Source: JBEVOS01 sp964563395
Lineage (GTDB): Bacteria; Pseudomonadota; Alphaproteobacteria; Caulobacterales; Aquidulcibacteraceae
Assembly: GCA_964563395.1 (NCBI GenBank)
Contig: CAZLWK010000015.1
Coordinates: 7,130-71,129 of the forward strand
Reading direction: 5' to 3'
Length of the DNA stretch: 64,000 nucleotides
The notes beneath the pieces were generated by a model, which did not search any database, was not told the origin of the DNA, and was given only the letters and a program-made list of their open reading frames with translations. Numbering within the stretch: position 1 is the first letter of the stretch; each line of letters starts with the position of its first letter. Below are positions 1-9,341 of the stretch, one piece after another. The position numbers and the translations under genes were made by a program.

Positions 1-1
1 C

Positions 2-2665
2 GTGATGCACACCATCAAGGGGACGTGCGGTTTCATCGGCCTTCAACGTCTCGCGGCGGTTGCGCACGCGAGCGAGAATGTTCTCGGCCAATTCCGCGAT
101 GGCGCGCTAAGGCCGACGCAGGCCTCGGTCTCCGCCATTCTTGAAGCGCTCGACGTCATCAAGCAGCTTCTCGCCCACCTGGAATCGGCCGGTGCGGAAC
201 CTCCGGGAGACGATGCGCCCCTTATCGAACGTCTGAACGCGTTCGCGCAGGGCGGCGGTGGACACTCCGTCCCCGCTTCTCCCGAAAAGAAGTCGGCCGA
301 ACCTCTCAGCGTCCGCGTAGGCGGCCTTTCATCGGTCGATTGCGCCGTCGAAATCGGGCTTTCACGGGCCAAGGCGAAACCCGAAGGAGTCGCCCTGCAC
401 GCCGTTCAGGAAGACGCGCTTCACGCCGGCCTGCGCGACGCCGTCTGGGCCGCGCTGGAGGGCGATCGTGGCGCGGTCGCGGCAGCGCTGCGCGCGCTGG
501 ACCTCGCTCCCGAGACGCACGCCTTCATCTGCGCCAATGTCCTGGAGGGGTTTGGCGAATTGGGCCTTGAAGCCGACGCTTTCGCCGGCGTGCGCGCGCT
601 CTTGGAGATCGGTCCGCCCGCCCCTACCGCGGAGGCGGGCGCCGCCGCGAACGCATCGGCAAGCTCCGTCGCCGCGCAAACGATCCGCGTGCAGGTGGAA
701 TCGCTTGAGCAATTGATGAACGTGGCCAGCGAATTGGTGCTGATCCGAAATCAATTGCTGCAGACGCTGCGCGCCGAGCCGGACAGCCCTTTCGCCGGTC
801 CGCTGCAGCGCCTGAACCACGTCACCACCGAATTGCAGGAAAGCGTGATGACCACGCGCATGCAGCCGATTGGCGCTGCATGGACCAAGCTGCCCCGCCT
901 GGCGCGTGATCTGGCGGTCGAGCTGAACAAGCGCATCGCAGTGACGATGGAAGGGGCCGAGACCGAACTCGACCGCCAAGTGCTTGAGCAGATCAAGGAT
1001 CCGCTGACGCATATGATCCGCAACGCGGCGGATCACGGCCTTGAGCCGCCCGGCGAACGCGCCTTGGCGGGCAAGCCCGAGACGGGCCGCATCGCGCTCA
1101 GCGCGCGTCATGAAGGCAGCCAGATCGTCATCGAAGTCGCCGATGACGGGCGTGGCCTCCCGATCTCGAAGCTCCGGGCGAAGGCCCTTGCGCAAAATCT
1201 GATCACGTCGGCCGAGGCGGAATCCCTCTCCGACGCGAAGATTCAGCAGCTCATCTTCCATCCTGGATTCTCCACGGCGGCGAAAGTGTCCGGCATTTCC
1301 GGGCGCGGCGTCGGCATGGATGTTGTGCGCACCAATATCGAGAAGATCGGCGGCACGGTCGAGCTGTCCTCGGTCGAGGGAAAGGGCACGCGCTTCACGA
1401 TCCGCATCCCGCTCACGCTTACGATCGTATCGGCGCTGATCGTGGATTGCTGTGGCGAGCGATTCGCGATGCCTCAATCGAGCGTGGTGGAGCTTGTCGG
1501 CGTGGGAGGCGGCTCCGGCCGCATGATTGAAAAGATCAATGGCGCGCCGCTGCTTCGTCTGCGCGACCGTCTCCTGCCCCTGATCGCGCTGCAGGATCTC
1601 ATGCAGCTGAAGCCGCCCATCGAGCGAGACGGAGAACGCAGCGTCCTTGTCACGAAAGTTGGCTCTCTTTCCTATGGGATCATCGTCGATCGCGTGTTCG
1701 ACACCGAGGAGATCGTGGTCAAGCCGGCCGCGAGCATCTTGCGTGACATCCCCTATTATTCGGGCGCGACGATCCTCGGCGACGGCGCCGTGATCATGAT
1801 CCTGGATCCCAAGGGCGTGGCCGCCTGCATCGGATCGGTGGAATCGGAGGCCGCCGAGGCGGACATGGCGCGCCCGGCCCTCGAAGAGAAAAGCGTTCAA
1901 TTGCTGATCGTGCGCGACAGCACGGGCGCGCTCAAGGCAACGCCGCTCACGCTTGTCTCGCGCATCGAGGAGATCGCGGGACATGAGATCGAGCATGCGA
2001 GCGGCAAGCCCGTTCTGCAATATCGCGGCAGATTGATGCCGCTGGTGCCGCTCGATCCAATGACGGAGATTCATCGCAACAGCCCCTCCCGCCCCGTTCT
2101 CGTTTTCGATGACGGCGCGCGCGCAGTGGGTTTGGTGGTGGAGGAAATCGTCGATGTTGTCGCCGCGCCTTTGCGACAGGATTTCAAAGCCGGCGCGCCC
2201 GGCGGCCTGGGCAGCCTGGTCGTCGGCGATCAGGTGACGGACGTGATCGACCTTGCGCATTATTGGCGAACGGCCGCCTTCGACGCGGCTCCGGCGGCCT
2301 CCGCAAGGCCGGCCGCGCCGCAGAAACGCGCGCTTATCGTCGACGCCAGCGCCTTCCAGCGTAATCTCGTGGCGCCGATGCTGAGCATGGCTGGCTACGA
2401 TGTGACGATGGCCGATGATGCAGACGCAGCCTGCGCGCTGATCGATCGCGGCGAGGCGTTCGATGTCATTCTCTCAGACAGCGCGCTTGAGGGCCGCACG
2501 CGGCTGCAGGCCCTCTCCGCGCCCGTGATCGGTCTCTATGACGATCCCTTCAGTGTGCGTCAGAACGAGGCTGATGGATTCACGCAGCTGGCCTGCCGCT
2601 TGGACCGCGATGGCCTCATGTCCACGCTGGCGCAGATTGAACGTCCCAATCGGAGAGCCGCATGA
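2..2665 (+). CDS. cheA: Chemotaxis histidine kinase CheA (5' partial)
   Basis: This is the central kinase of a chemotaxis array: it autophosphorylates and passes phosphate to CheY and CheB. The gene begins upstream of the window, because the first visible codons already lie in the Hpt H-box (H-T-I-K-G, His at codon 3). Further on come the P3 dimerisation helices (about 228-290) and the HATPase domain with N-box (IRNAADHG, about 336), G1 (DDGRG, about 380) and G2 (GRGVGMD, about 435). Two CheW-like domains follow (about 470-605 and 630-755), then a receiver-like domain (about 775-880). That receiver has one Asp where the acidic pair is expected and no clear conserved Lys, so it may be degenerate. 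The stop overlaps the cheW start by 4 bp, which indicates co-translation. Confidence 0.96.
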   Translation: MMHTIKGTCGFIGLQRLAAVAHASENVLGQFRDGALRPTQASVSAILEALDVIKQLLAHLESAGAEPPGDDAPLIERLNAFAQGGGGHSVPASPEKKSAEPLSVRVGGLSSVDCAVEIGLSRAKAKPEGVALHAVQEDALHAGLRDAVWAALEGDRGAVAAALRALDLAPETHAFICANVLEGFGELGLEADAFAGVRALLEIGPPAPTAEAGAAANASASSVAAQTIRVQVESLEQLMNVASELVLIRNQLLQTLRAEPDSPFAGPLQRLNHVTTELQESVMTTRMQPIGAAWTKLPRLARDLAVELNKRIAVTMEGAETELDRQVLEQIKDPLTHMIRNAADHGLEPPGERALAGKPETGRIALSARHEGSQIVIEVADDGRGLPISKLRAKALAQNLITSAEAESLSDAKIQQLIFHPGFSTAAKVSGISGRGVGMDVVRTNIEKIGGTVELSSVEGKGTRFTIRIPLTLTIVSALIVDCCGERFAMPQSSVVELVGVGGGSGRMIEKINGAPLLRLRDRLLPLIALQDLMQLKPPIERDGERSVLVTKVGSLSYGIIVDRVFDTEEIVVKPAASILRDIPYYSGATILGDGAVIMILDPKGVAACIGSVESEAAEADMARPALEEKSVQLLIVRDSTGALKATPLTLVSRIEEIAGHEIEHASGKPVLQYRGRLMPLVPLDPMTEIHRNSPSRPVLVFDDGARAVGLVVEEIVDVVAAPLRQDFKAGAPGGLGSLVVGDQVTDVIDLAHYWRTAAFDAAPAASARPAAPQKRALIVDASAFQRNLVAPMLSMAGYDVTMADDADAACALIDRGEAFDVILSDSALEGRTRLQALSAPVIGLYDDPFSVRQNEADGFTQLACRLDRDGLMSTLAQIERPNRRAA

Positions 2666-3138
2666 GCGAAAAGCGCATGACTCCCACCGGCCCCACCGAA
2701 CTGGTCACGATGCGCTCGGGCGAAACCGTGTTCGGCATCCCGGTGCTGCGCGTTCGCGACGTGCTCGACGCGCCGACGATTTTCGCCGTGCCCTTGGCGC
2801 CGCCGGAAATCGTCGGCTCGATCAATCTACGGGGCCGCATCGTCACGGCGATCGATTTGCGCACGCGGCTCGATCAAAGGCCGCGCGAGACGGATCGTTG
2901 CATGTGCGTCATCGTCGAACGCCAATGCGATGGCGCAAGCGAGCCCTACGCGCTGCTGGTCGATGAAATCGGCGAGGTGATGACGCTGGCGCCGAGCGCT
3001 TATGAGCCGAACCCGACCACGCTTTCACCCGAATGGGCGGCCGTGAGCCAGGGCCTCTTCCGTCAACCGGACGGCCTTATCATCATCCTCAACATCGACG
3101 CCGTTCTGGATGGCGTTGGCCGTCGCCGGGCGGCGTGA
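2662..3138 (+). CDS. cheW: Chemotaxis coupling protein CheW
   Basis: CheW is the small scaffold that links chemoreceptors to CheA. The 158-residue protein is a single CheW domain: an opening strand (ELVTMRSGETVFGIPV), the conserved central stretch GSINLRGRIVTAIDL near residue 53, and the late LLVDEIGEV strand. The length is normal for the family. Its ATG lies inside the cheA stop region (ATGA overlap), so it is translated as part of the cheA operon. It ends 6 bp before the convergent cheR stop, with no obvious terminator hairpin between them. Confidence 0.96.
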   Translation: MSEKRMTPTGPTELVTMRSGETVFGIPVLRVRDVLDAPTIFAVPLAPPEIVGSINLRGRIVTAIDLRTRLDQRPRETDRCMCVIVERQCDGASEPYALLVDEIGEVMTLAPSAYEPNPTTLSPEWAAVSQGLFRQPDGLIIILNIDAVLDGVGRRRAA

Positions 3139-3144
3139 CGCCTC

Positions 3145-3990
3145 TCAGGCGGCGCGTGGCGCGTTGCCAGCGCCGGCCGCCAAGCGATAGAGGCCGCGCT
3201 CGCTTGGCGCGCCGGTGAACTTGCTGGTTACGCCGATGATCGTATCCGCGCTGCCAAGGAAGAGCGCGCCGTCGCGCGCCATGACTTGCGCGATGTGATC
3301 GAGCACGCGCGTCTTGGTGGGCGTCTCGAAATAGATGAGGACGTTGCGCAAGAAGACCACATCGAACACGCCGAGATGAGCGGCCGTCTCGATGAGATTG
3401 TGCCGCCGGAAGGTCACCATGCGCCGCACGGCGTCCGACACCGCATACGTATCGTCCGCGCGCTTGACGAAATGCCGATCGAGCCGGGCCGGCGTAAGCC
3501 CACGCTTCACCTCAAAGCTCGTATAAATTCCGGCGCGCGCCTTCTCCAGGATCGGATCGGATATATCAGTGCCTACGATCTCCAGACGCCAGCCGATCAA
3601 ATGAGGAAAGGATTCCAGCATCTGAATGGCGATCGAATAAGGCTCCTGCCCGCTTGAGCACGCCGCGCACCAGACGCGGATCGTTTTCTGCGCGGCGCGC
3701 GCGCGCGCCAGATTGGGCAGCACCACGCTCGCCAATTGCTCGAACGGCTTTTCGTCGCGGAAGAACAGGGATTCGTGCGTGACCATCGCCTCGATGACGG
3801 CGGTGATCATGTGTTCGCGTGGGCGTGTGCGAATTTCCGTCAGCAGTTCGATCACACTGCGCAGGCCAAGCTTCTGCGCCACGGGCTGGAGACGGCTGCC
3901 GACGAGATAGAGCTTATCGCTTGTCAGCGACATGCCGGCCCGATCTTGGAGGAGCTTCTGCAGCGCCTGAAAATCCGGACCGCTGATCAT
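3145..3990 (-). CDS. cheR: Chemoreceptor glutamate methyltransferase CheR
   Basis: CheR methylates glutamates on methyl-accepting chemoreceptors using S-adenosylmethionine, which sets array adaptation. In the 281-residue product the N-terminal helical CheR domain (about 1-75) precedes the SAM-binding fold. The motif W-C-A-A-C-S-S-G-Q-E-P-Y-S (about 107-119) and the FLRNVLIYF strand (about 213-221) are both typical of the family. No TPR extension is present. The ATG overlaps the cheB stop by 4 bp, so the minus-strand order is mcp-cheB-cheR, convergent with cheA-cheW. Confidence 0.96.
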   Translation of the reverse strand: MISGPDFQALQKLLQDRAGMSLTSDKLYLVGSRLQPVAQKLGLRSVIELLTEIRTRPREHMITAVIEAMVTHESLFFRDEKPFEQLASVVLPNLARARAAQKTIRVWCAACSSGQEPYSIAIQMLESFPHLIGWRLEIVGTDISDPILEKARAGIYTSFEVKRGLTPARLDRHFVKRADDTYAVSDAVRRMVTFRRHNLIETAAHLGVFDVVFLRNVLIYFETPTKTRVLDHIAQVMARDGALFLGSADTIIGVTSKFTGAPSERGLYRLAAGAGNAPRAA

Positions 3991-5051
3991 GCTTGGCCCC
4001 GCATGGCACGCGCCAAATACGCCGCCGTCGCATCGAGCGGCAATTGACCCATGGCGCGGCCAGTGCGGAACGCAGCGCCAGGCATGCCCCAGACAACGCT
4101 GGTGGATTCATCCTGGGCGAAGAAAGCCCCGCCCGCATCCGCCACCGCGACACATCCGTCCGCGCCATCGCGGCCCATGCCCGTGAGGATGCTCGCAAGC
4201 ACGCCGCGGCCATAGACTTTCGCGAGCGACCGCAACATCGGGTCCACGGCCGGCTTGCAGAAATTCTCCGGCGGCCCGTCCGACAACTTGACCACGACGC
4301 CTTCCGCGCGGCGCTCGACGAGCATATGCGCGCCGCCGGGGGCGACATAGATGCATCCCGCCTCCACGCGCATATTGTCGGCCCCTTCGAACGCGCGCGC
4401 GCCGCTCACCTGGCCAAGCTGCTGCGCGAGCATCGCGGTGAAACTGGGCGGCATGTGCTGCGTGATGAAGACGGGCACACGGACCGCGCCCTTCGCCGCG
4501 GCGAAGATTTTCAAGAGCGCAGGCGGGCCGCCGGTGGAACTGCCGATCGCAACGATGTCCGGCCGCAACAGCGGAAAGGCGGCCGGAGCGGCCATAGGCT
4601 CGCTCGCGGCCGGCGAACGCAATCCTTGGCGCGCCTTGCGCCCATGCACCTTAATCTTCGCGCGCAGTTCATCGAAGAATTGCGTGAGGCCGAGATTGCC
4701 CGCGCTGGCCTCGGGCTTCGGCACATAATCGGCCGCGCCGAGGCGCAATGCCTTGAAGCTTAAATCCGCGTGGCGCTGCGTCAACGCGGACGCCATGATG
4801 ACCGACAGGCCCGGCTTCAACGCCAAGAGCTTCGGCAGCGCTTCAAGCCCATCCATGACGGGCATTTCCACATCAAGCAGCACCACGTCCGGTGAGAGCT
4901 TGCGCGCGAGCTCAATGGCATGGGCGCCGTCATTGGCGACGCCGAGCACCGAAATTTCAGCGTCGGCGCCGATGCCGCGCTGAACGATCCCGCGCACTAC
5001 CGCGGAATCGTCCACCACCAGAACGCCAAGAGGCGCTGCTTGCGCCGCCAT
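3987..5051 (-). CDS. cheB: Chemotaxis methylesterase/response regulator CheB
   Basis: CheB removes receptor methyl groups and deamidates receptor glutamines after phosphorylation by CheA. The 354-residue protein has an N-terminal receiver domain with the acidic pair D14-D15 and phosphoacceptor D60 (VVLLDVEMPVMDG). A linker leads to the methylesterase domain, whose catalytic triad is visible as Ser in GSSTGGPP (about 171), His in TQHMPPSF (199) and Asp in GMGRDGADG (295). It starts 11 bp downstream of the chemoreceptor gene and overlaps cheR, so all three are probably co-transcribed. Confidence 0.96.
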   Translation of the reverse strand: MAAQAAPLGVLVVDDSAVVRGIVQRGIGADAEISVLGVANDGAHAIELARKLSPDVVLLDVEMPVMDGLEALPKLLALKPGLSVIMASALTQRHADLSFKALRLGAADYVPKPEASAGNLGLTQFFDELRAKIKVHGRKARQGLRSPAASEPMAAPAAFPLLRPDIVAIGSSTGGPPALLKIFAAAKGAVRVPVFITQHMPPSFTAMLAQQLGQVSGARAFEGADNMRVEAGCIYVAPGGAHMLVERRAEGVVVKLSDGPPENFCKPAVDPMLRSLAKVYGRGVLASILTGMGRDGADGCVAVADAGGAFFAQDESTSVVWGMPGAAFRTGRAMGQLPLDATAAYLARAMRGQA

Positions 5052-5062
5052 GCCGGCCTCCC

Positions 5063-7018
5063 TTAGCGGCTGACGAAGCGATCAATGGCGATGCGCAATT
5101 CCTCGGATTGGCGCGACAATTCGTTCGACGCCTGCAGGAGATCGCCTGAGGCGACGCTGCTTTGATGCGCCGCTTCGCTGACACCGCCAATGCTCGCCGA
5201 GACTTGCTGCGTGCCATCGGCGGCCTGGGCGACATTGACGGCGATCTCGCGCGTCGCCGTCGATTGCTCCTCAACTGCGCCAGCGATCGCCGTGGCGATC
5301 TCAGCGACTTTGCGGATCGTCTCCGCGATACTTTGGATGGCGACCACGGAAGATTCTGTCGCGGCCTGCATCGCCGCGACCTGCGAGGAGATTTCCTCCG
5401 TCGCCTTCGCGGTTTGATCGCTGAGGCTCTTCACCTCGGAGGCGACGACCGCGAAGCCCTTACCGGCCTCGCCCGCCCGCGCGGCTTCGATGGTGGCGTT
5501 GAGCGCCAAGAGCTTCGTCTGCCCGGCGATATTGTTGATGAGCGTGACGACATTGCCGATCTTCTGCGCGGCGTCGGCCAAGCCTTGCACGGAAAGGCTG
5601 GTCCGATCCGCCTCGGCGACCGCGCGCTGCGTGACCGAATTCGACTCGCTGACTTGGCGGGCAATCTCAGCGATGGACGCCGATAATTCCTCGCCCGCCG
5701 CGGAAACGGTCTGCACATTCGTGGACGCGAGCTGCGCGGCCGAAGCGACCTCGGAGGATTGGCGCGTCGTGTCTTCAGCGGTGCGCGCCATGGATTCGGC
5801 GGTCGCGCGCATTTCGGTGGAGGCCGAAGCGACGATATCCGCGATCTCCTTCACACGGAACGCGATGTTCATCTGCTCGCTGATGTCGGTGGCGAACTTG
5901 ATCACCTTGAAGGGGCGGCCATTGCCGTCGAGAATTGGATTGTAGCTGGCCTGAATCCAAATCTCGCGGCCGCTCTTCGTAATGCGCTTGTATTGGCCGC
6001 TGTCGTACTCGCCGGCGCCCAGCTTTGCCCAAAACGCCCGATATTCGGGCGAATTGCGCTCGGAAGGCTCGACGAAAATCGAATGATGCTGGCCGCGAAT
6101 GTCGTCCAGGCTATAGCCCAGCGCCCGCAGGAAGTTGTCGTTGGCGTGGAGAACCTTGCCGTCGAGCGTGAACTCGATGATCGCCTGCGACCTGTTAAGC
6201 GCGGCCAGACTTCCGGCGTTCGACCGAACGGTCGTGACATTGTCCCATTCAAGGACATTGCCAAGATAAGTGCGCTTGTCATCGAAAACGGCGCTGACAT
6301 TGAGCGCGAATTTCAGATCGCCGATTGAGATATCGGTGCGGTGAGGCAGGCGGCTGGGGTCCGACAAAATCTGGCGCTGATGCGCCGGGTTCTTATGAAA
6401 AATGTCGATGCACGTGCCGATGATAGCGTCCGGATTGAAGCTCGGCCACAGCGTTCGAAACGCCTGCGCGTGCTCCGTGAAAAGCCTCTTTGTCGCGTCA
6501 TTGACGAACATGACCTTGAGATCGCGATCGACAATCATCTGCGCGACGGAGGCGCCGCCGAACGCGGCGCTCTTGAACACCGCCGCCCTGTTCGCCACGA
6601 CCTGTTCCGTGATGTCGCTGGCGAATTTCACCACTTTCATGGGCTTTCGATCAGGCCCAAACACAGGATTGTAGGTGGCCTGAATCCAGATTTCCCGCCC
6701 GCCCTTGCCGATGCGGCGGAACTGACCGGCCTGGAATTCGCCGCGCGCCAGCGCGTCCCAGAACATGCGATATTCGATGGCGTTGCGCTGCTCCGGCTCC
6801 ACGAACATGGAATGGTGCTGGCCAGTGATTTCGGCGGCGCTATAGCCAACGGCTCTCAAAAAATTGTCGTTGGCGCGCAATATTCGACCCGTCAGATCGA
6901 ATTCGATGACGGCCTGCGATCGCTCGATCGCATCGACCACACCTTGCAATTGCAGCTTGTCATCCGCAGGCGCGGGCTCTTCCAATACGCGAGCTGCACC
7001 TAAGCCAAATCGACGCAC
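5063..7018 (-). CDS. Soluble methyl-accepting chemotaxis protein with three PAS domains
   Basis: This cytoplasmic chemoreceptor signals to CheA through CheW. The 651 residues contain no membrane segment. Three PAS domains lie at about 25-140, 150-262 and 268-385, followed by a coiled-coil signalling domain (about 400-640) whose hairpin tip reads AGEAGKGFAVVASEV. PAS1 and PAS3 are near-duplicates: both contain ANDNFLRA, GQHHS and GREIWIQA. PAS2 is divergent. PAS receptors of this kind often sense redox state or oxygen through flavin or haem, but no specific ligand residue can be assigned here. The start is GTG at 7018, preceded by a strong GGGGGAGG ribosome-binding site. It leads an mcp-cheB-cheR operon. 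Confidence 0.95.
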   Translation of the reverse strand: MRRFGLGAARVLEEPAPADDKLQLQGVVDAIERSQAVIEFDLTGRILRANDNFLRAVGYSAAEITGQHHSMFVEPEQRNAIEYRMFWDALARGEFQAGQFRRIGKGGREIWIQATYNPVFGPDRKPMKVVKFASDITEQVVANRAAVFKSAAFGGASVAQMIVDRDLKVMFVNDATKRLFTEHAQAFRTLWPSFNPDAIIGTCIDIFHKNPAHQRQILSDPSRLPHRTDISIGDLKFALNVSAVFDDKRTYLGNVLEWDNVTTVRSNAGSLAALNRSQAIIEFTLDGKVLHANDNFLRALGYSLDDIRGQHHSIFVEPSERNSPEYRAFWAKLGAGEYDSGQYKRITKSGREIWIQASYNPILDGNGRPFKVIKFATDISEQMNIAFRVKEIADIVASASTEMRATAESMARTAEDTTRQSSEVASAAQLASTNVQTVSAAGEELSASIAEIARQVSESNSVTQRAVAEADRTSLSVQGLADAAQKIGNVVTLINNIAGQTKLLALNATIEAARAGEAGKGFAVVASEVKSLSDQTAKATEEISSQVAAMQAATESSVVAIQSIAETIRKVAEIATAIAGAVEEQSTATREIAVNVAQAADGTQQVSASIGGVSEAAHQSSVASGDLLQASNELSRQSEELRIAIDRFVSR

Positions 7019-7126
7019 GCTGACCTCCCCCGGGATGAATCCTCACCCTGGCGGGAGAATTCGCGCGCGTGCTTAACGAGTTCCTAAATCCACTACATCT
7101 CGCACTGCGTACACACTCCCTTGTGG

Positions 7127-8080
7127 CTATTGCCGCGCCAGGACGCGATGCAGGAACGCACGCGCATCGGCGGCGGAGCGGTCCGGTATTTCCAACTGCG
7201 GCATGTGACCGACATCGGGGTAGATGATGAGTTCCGCGCCGGGGATGGCTGCGGCGAATTTGTGCGCGGAGGCGACCTCGATCAGCCGGTCCTTGTCGCC
7301 CCAGAGGATGAGCGTAGGCGCCTTGATCCTGGCGAGTTCGGAGGGCTGCGCGCCCGCCCCCGCCCCCATCATCCGCATAAGGATGGGGCGATGGCCGGGC
7401 GCGCGCTGCACCGCCACCCAGCGCTCGACGAAGGCGTCGGTGACGACGGAGGCGTCGACGAAATTGCCCCGCAAGGATGCGGCGGTGAGCGGGCGCGTCT
7501 CGATCGTCTCCAGGAGAAAACGCCCGATAGGCGTGCCCAACAGCCGAAACGCAAGCGAGGGCGGCGGCGATGTTTCGTTCGCGAAGCCCGCGGCGTTGAC
7601 GAGCACGAGCGCGGTCAGGCTGTCCGGGTATGCCAGCGCGACGCCCCATGCCACGCCCCCGCCCATCGAGTTTCCGGCGATCGCATAGCGCCTAAGGCCG
7701 AGCGCCTTGGTGAAATCGCCGATGTAAGAGACGAGCCCCGCGCCGCTTGGCGCATATGCGTCGGGCGCCCGCGTGAGACCGTGGCCGGGCAGATCCACCG
7801 TGACGACACGAAAGTCGCGTGCAAGGATCTCAATCCACGGCGCCCAGGAGAGAAAAGAATCGCCGAACCCATGGACAAGCAGCACCGTGGGTGCGTCCCG
7901 CGGCCCATCATCCCGATAATGTGCGCGCAAGCCGCCCGGCAGATCGACATAGCGCGACGTGGGCGCGGCATAGCGCGCCTCAAGCGCCTCATACGGAATA
8001 TCGCCGCGTCGCAGCGCCAGCCAGGCCGCGCCGCTCAACGCCGTCAAAACCAGAAACGCACCGCCCAACACCTTCAGCAA
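7127..8080 (-). CDS. Membrane-anchored alpha/beta hydrolase
   Basis: This is an alpha/beta-hydrolase-fold esterase or lipase-like enzyme. The oxyanion motif HGFGDS, the nucleophile elbow GNSMGG (Ser) and a late PDVGHM (His) can be seen. A single hydrophobic segment near the N-terminus (VLGGAFLVLTALSGAAWLAL) suggests an inner-membrane anchor with the catalytic domain outside the cytoplasm. The frame is open to an ATG at 8188. I chose a TTG at 8080 because AAGGGGGG sits 6 bp before it and the protein then begins directly with the anchor; the extra 36 residues look like untranslated sequence. The substrate cannot be told. Confidence 0.82.
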   Translation of the reverse strand: MLKVLGGAFLVLTALSGAAWLALRRGDIPYEALEARYAAPTSRYVDLPGGLRAHYRDDGPRDAPTVLLVHGFGDSFLSWAPWIEILARDFRVVTVDLPGHGLTRAPDAYAPSGAGLVSYIGDFTKALGLRRYAIAGNSMGGGVAWGVALAYPDSLTALVLVNAAGFANETSPPPSLAFRLLGTPIGRFLLETIETRPLTAASLRGNFVDASVVTDAFVERWVAVQRAPGHRPILMRMMGAGAGAQPSELARIKAPTLILWGDKDRLIEVASAHKFAAAIPGAELIIYPDVGHMPQLEIPDRSAADARAFLHRVLARQ

Positions 8081-8220
8081 AGCCGGCCCCCCTTGAATTT
8101 TCGGTGCGAATGATGCGAGGGCGCTCGGCCCGCGACAAGCCCGGCGCCGTTCGACGGGCGCCTTTCGCTCCAGCGCCGCATTGGCCATGATGGCCCTGGC
8201 GGCTTCCCCGAGGTGGACAC

Positions 8221-9069
8221 ATGGTCAGATTGGTGCGGTTCGAGAGGCCCGACGGCACGGAAGGTTTTGGAACGGCGGAAGGCGGCGGCGTCTGCGACCA
8301 TGCCGTGCGCGGCGCGGCGGCGACCTTTTCCGCTTTTCTCGCAGACGCGGCGCGCGGCGCGCATGGCTTTCCGGGCGCCGACTTCGCCGCGCAAGATTTG
8401 ACGCTGCTGGCGCCGATCGACCCCACGAGTCGAATTATCTGCGTCGGCCTCAATTTCAAGGCGCATATCGAAGAGACTGGTCGCGAAGCGCCCTCTTACC
8501 CGACCTTCTTTCCTCGTTATCCGGATTCATTGGTCGGCCACGGACAACACATGATCCGACCACGCGTTTCAGAGCAGTTCGACTTTGAAGGCGAGCTCGC
8601 TCTCGTGATTGGCCGAGGCGGACGCCATATCGCGGAAGCTGACGCCCACGATCACATCGCAGGGTTCATGCCGTTCAACGACGGATCGATCCGTGATTTT
8701 CAATACCGCACGACACAATTCATGGCGGGAAAGTGCTTCTGGCGCTCCGGCGCGGCCGGCCCGCATCTTGTGACACCGGATGAGGCGGGGGCCGTCGACC
8801 GCATGCAACTGACGACGCGCTTGAACGGGCGCGTCGTGCAGCAAGCGGGCCTTGATGACCTTTTGTTCAAGCCGGCCCGGCTGATCGCCGAACTCTCGAC
8901 CATATTCCCGCTGCGCCCGGGCGACGTCATCGCGACAGGAACACCCGGGGGTGTCGGCGTGGCGCGCAAGCCACCACTGTTCTTGCGCGCGAGCGACGTG
9001 ATCGAGGTTGAGATCGACGCCCTTGGACGCCTTAGCAATGCCGTGGCTGACGAAACCGGCGGGAGCTAG
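8221..9069 (+). CDS. Fumarylacetoacetate hydrolase (FAH) family protein
   Basis: FAH-fold enzymes hydrolyse, decarboxylate or hydrate beta-diketo or 2-oxo acids in aromatic and sugar catabolism, using a divalent metal. The 282-residue protein has a short N-terminal domain and a C-terminal FAH domain. The metal-binding pattern is visible as F-D-F-E-G-E-L (two Glu), later NDGSIRDFQYR (Asp) and the conserved GTPGGVG loop. It starts at an ATG with GAGGTGG just upstream. Candidate activities include acylpyruvate hydrolase or 2-keto-3-deoxy-acid processing, but the sequence does not decide between them. It lies divergent from the alpha/beta hydrolase and first in a run of plus-strand genes. Confidence 0.92.
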   Translation: MVRLVRFERPDGTEGFGTAEGGGVCDHAVRGAAATFSAFLADAARGAHGFPGADFAAQDLTLLAPIDPTSRIICVGLNFKAHIEETGREAPSYPTFFPRYPDSLVGHGQHMIRPRVSEQFDFEGELALVIGRGGRHIAEADAHDHIAGFMPFNDGSIRDFQYRTTQFMAGKCFWRSGAAGPHLVTPDEAGAVDRMQLTTRLNGRVVQQAGLDDLLFKPARLIAELSTIFPLRPGDVIATGTPGGVGVARKPPLFLRASDVIEVEIDALGRLSNAVADETGGS

Positions 9070-9341
9070 CCGCACGAGCCTGCCCCAATGGTCGCTTCGC
9101 GCAAATCGGGGATAGTCTGGGCAATATTGGGCGCGCGCGCGTAAACTCCGGGCACATAGAGATCGAGGAAAGCTTCCGCTCAATTTCGGACGGATGCATC
9201 AAGGCGTTCCGCGCGCACGACGAAGATTCCGCTCACATTCGCGTCAATTCCAGCCAATCCCGAGATGAAGCGCGCTTATCCGCTGGCAAATGGCCTGGCG
9301 GCGTCCCAGAAGACCGGCAGATTTTGAGAGTCCGCACAAAG

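Noticed and set aside
362..2260. Long minus-strand open frame opposite cheA (632 codons)
   Set aside because: It is rich in His, Arg and Asp as expected for the antisense of G+C-rich coding DNA, and cheA has clear domains on the plus strand.
7103..7117. CACTGCGTACACACT between the chemoreceptor and the alpha/beta hydrolase, resembling part of the GntR2-type boxes
   Set aside because: It shares TGCGTACACA with the weak box at 35978 but lacks the AAGTG arm and is 28 kb from the regulon next to unrelated chemotaxis genes. Chance is the simpler explanation.
9070..9341. About 270 bp between the FAH gene and the NTF2-like gene with short open frames on both strands
   Set aside because: No frame there has a ribosome-binding site plus recognisable domain. 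A fragment on the minus strand could be a gene relic but cannot be supported.
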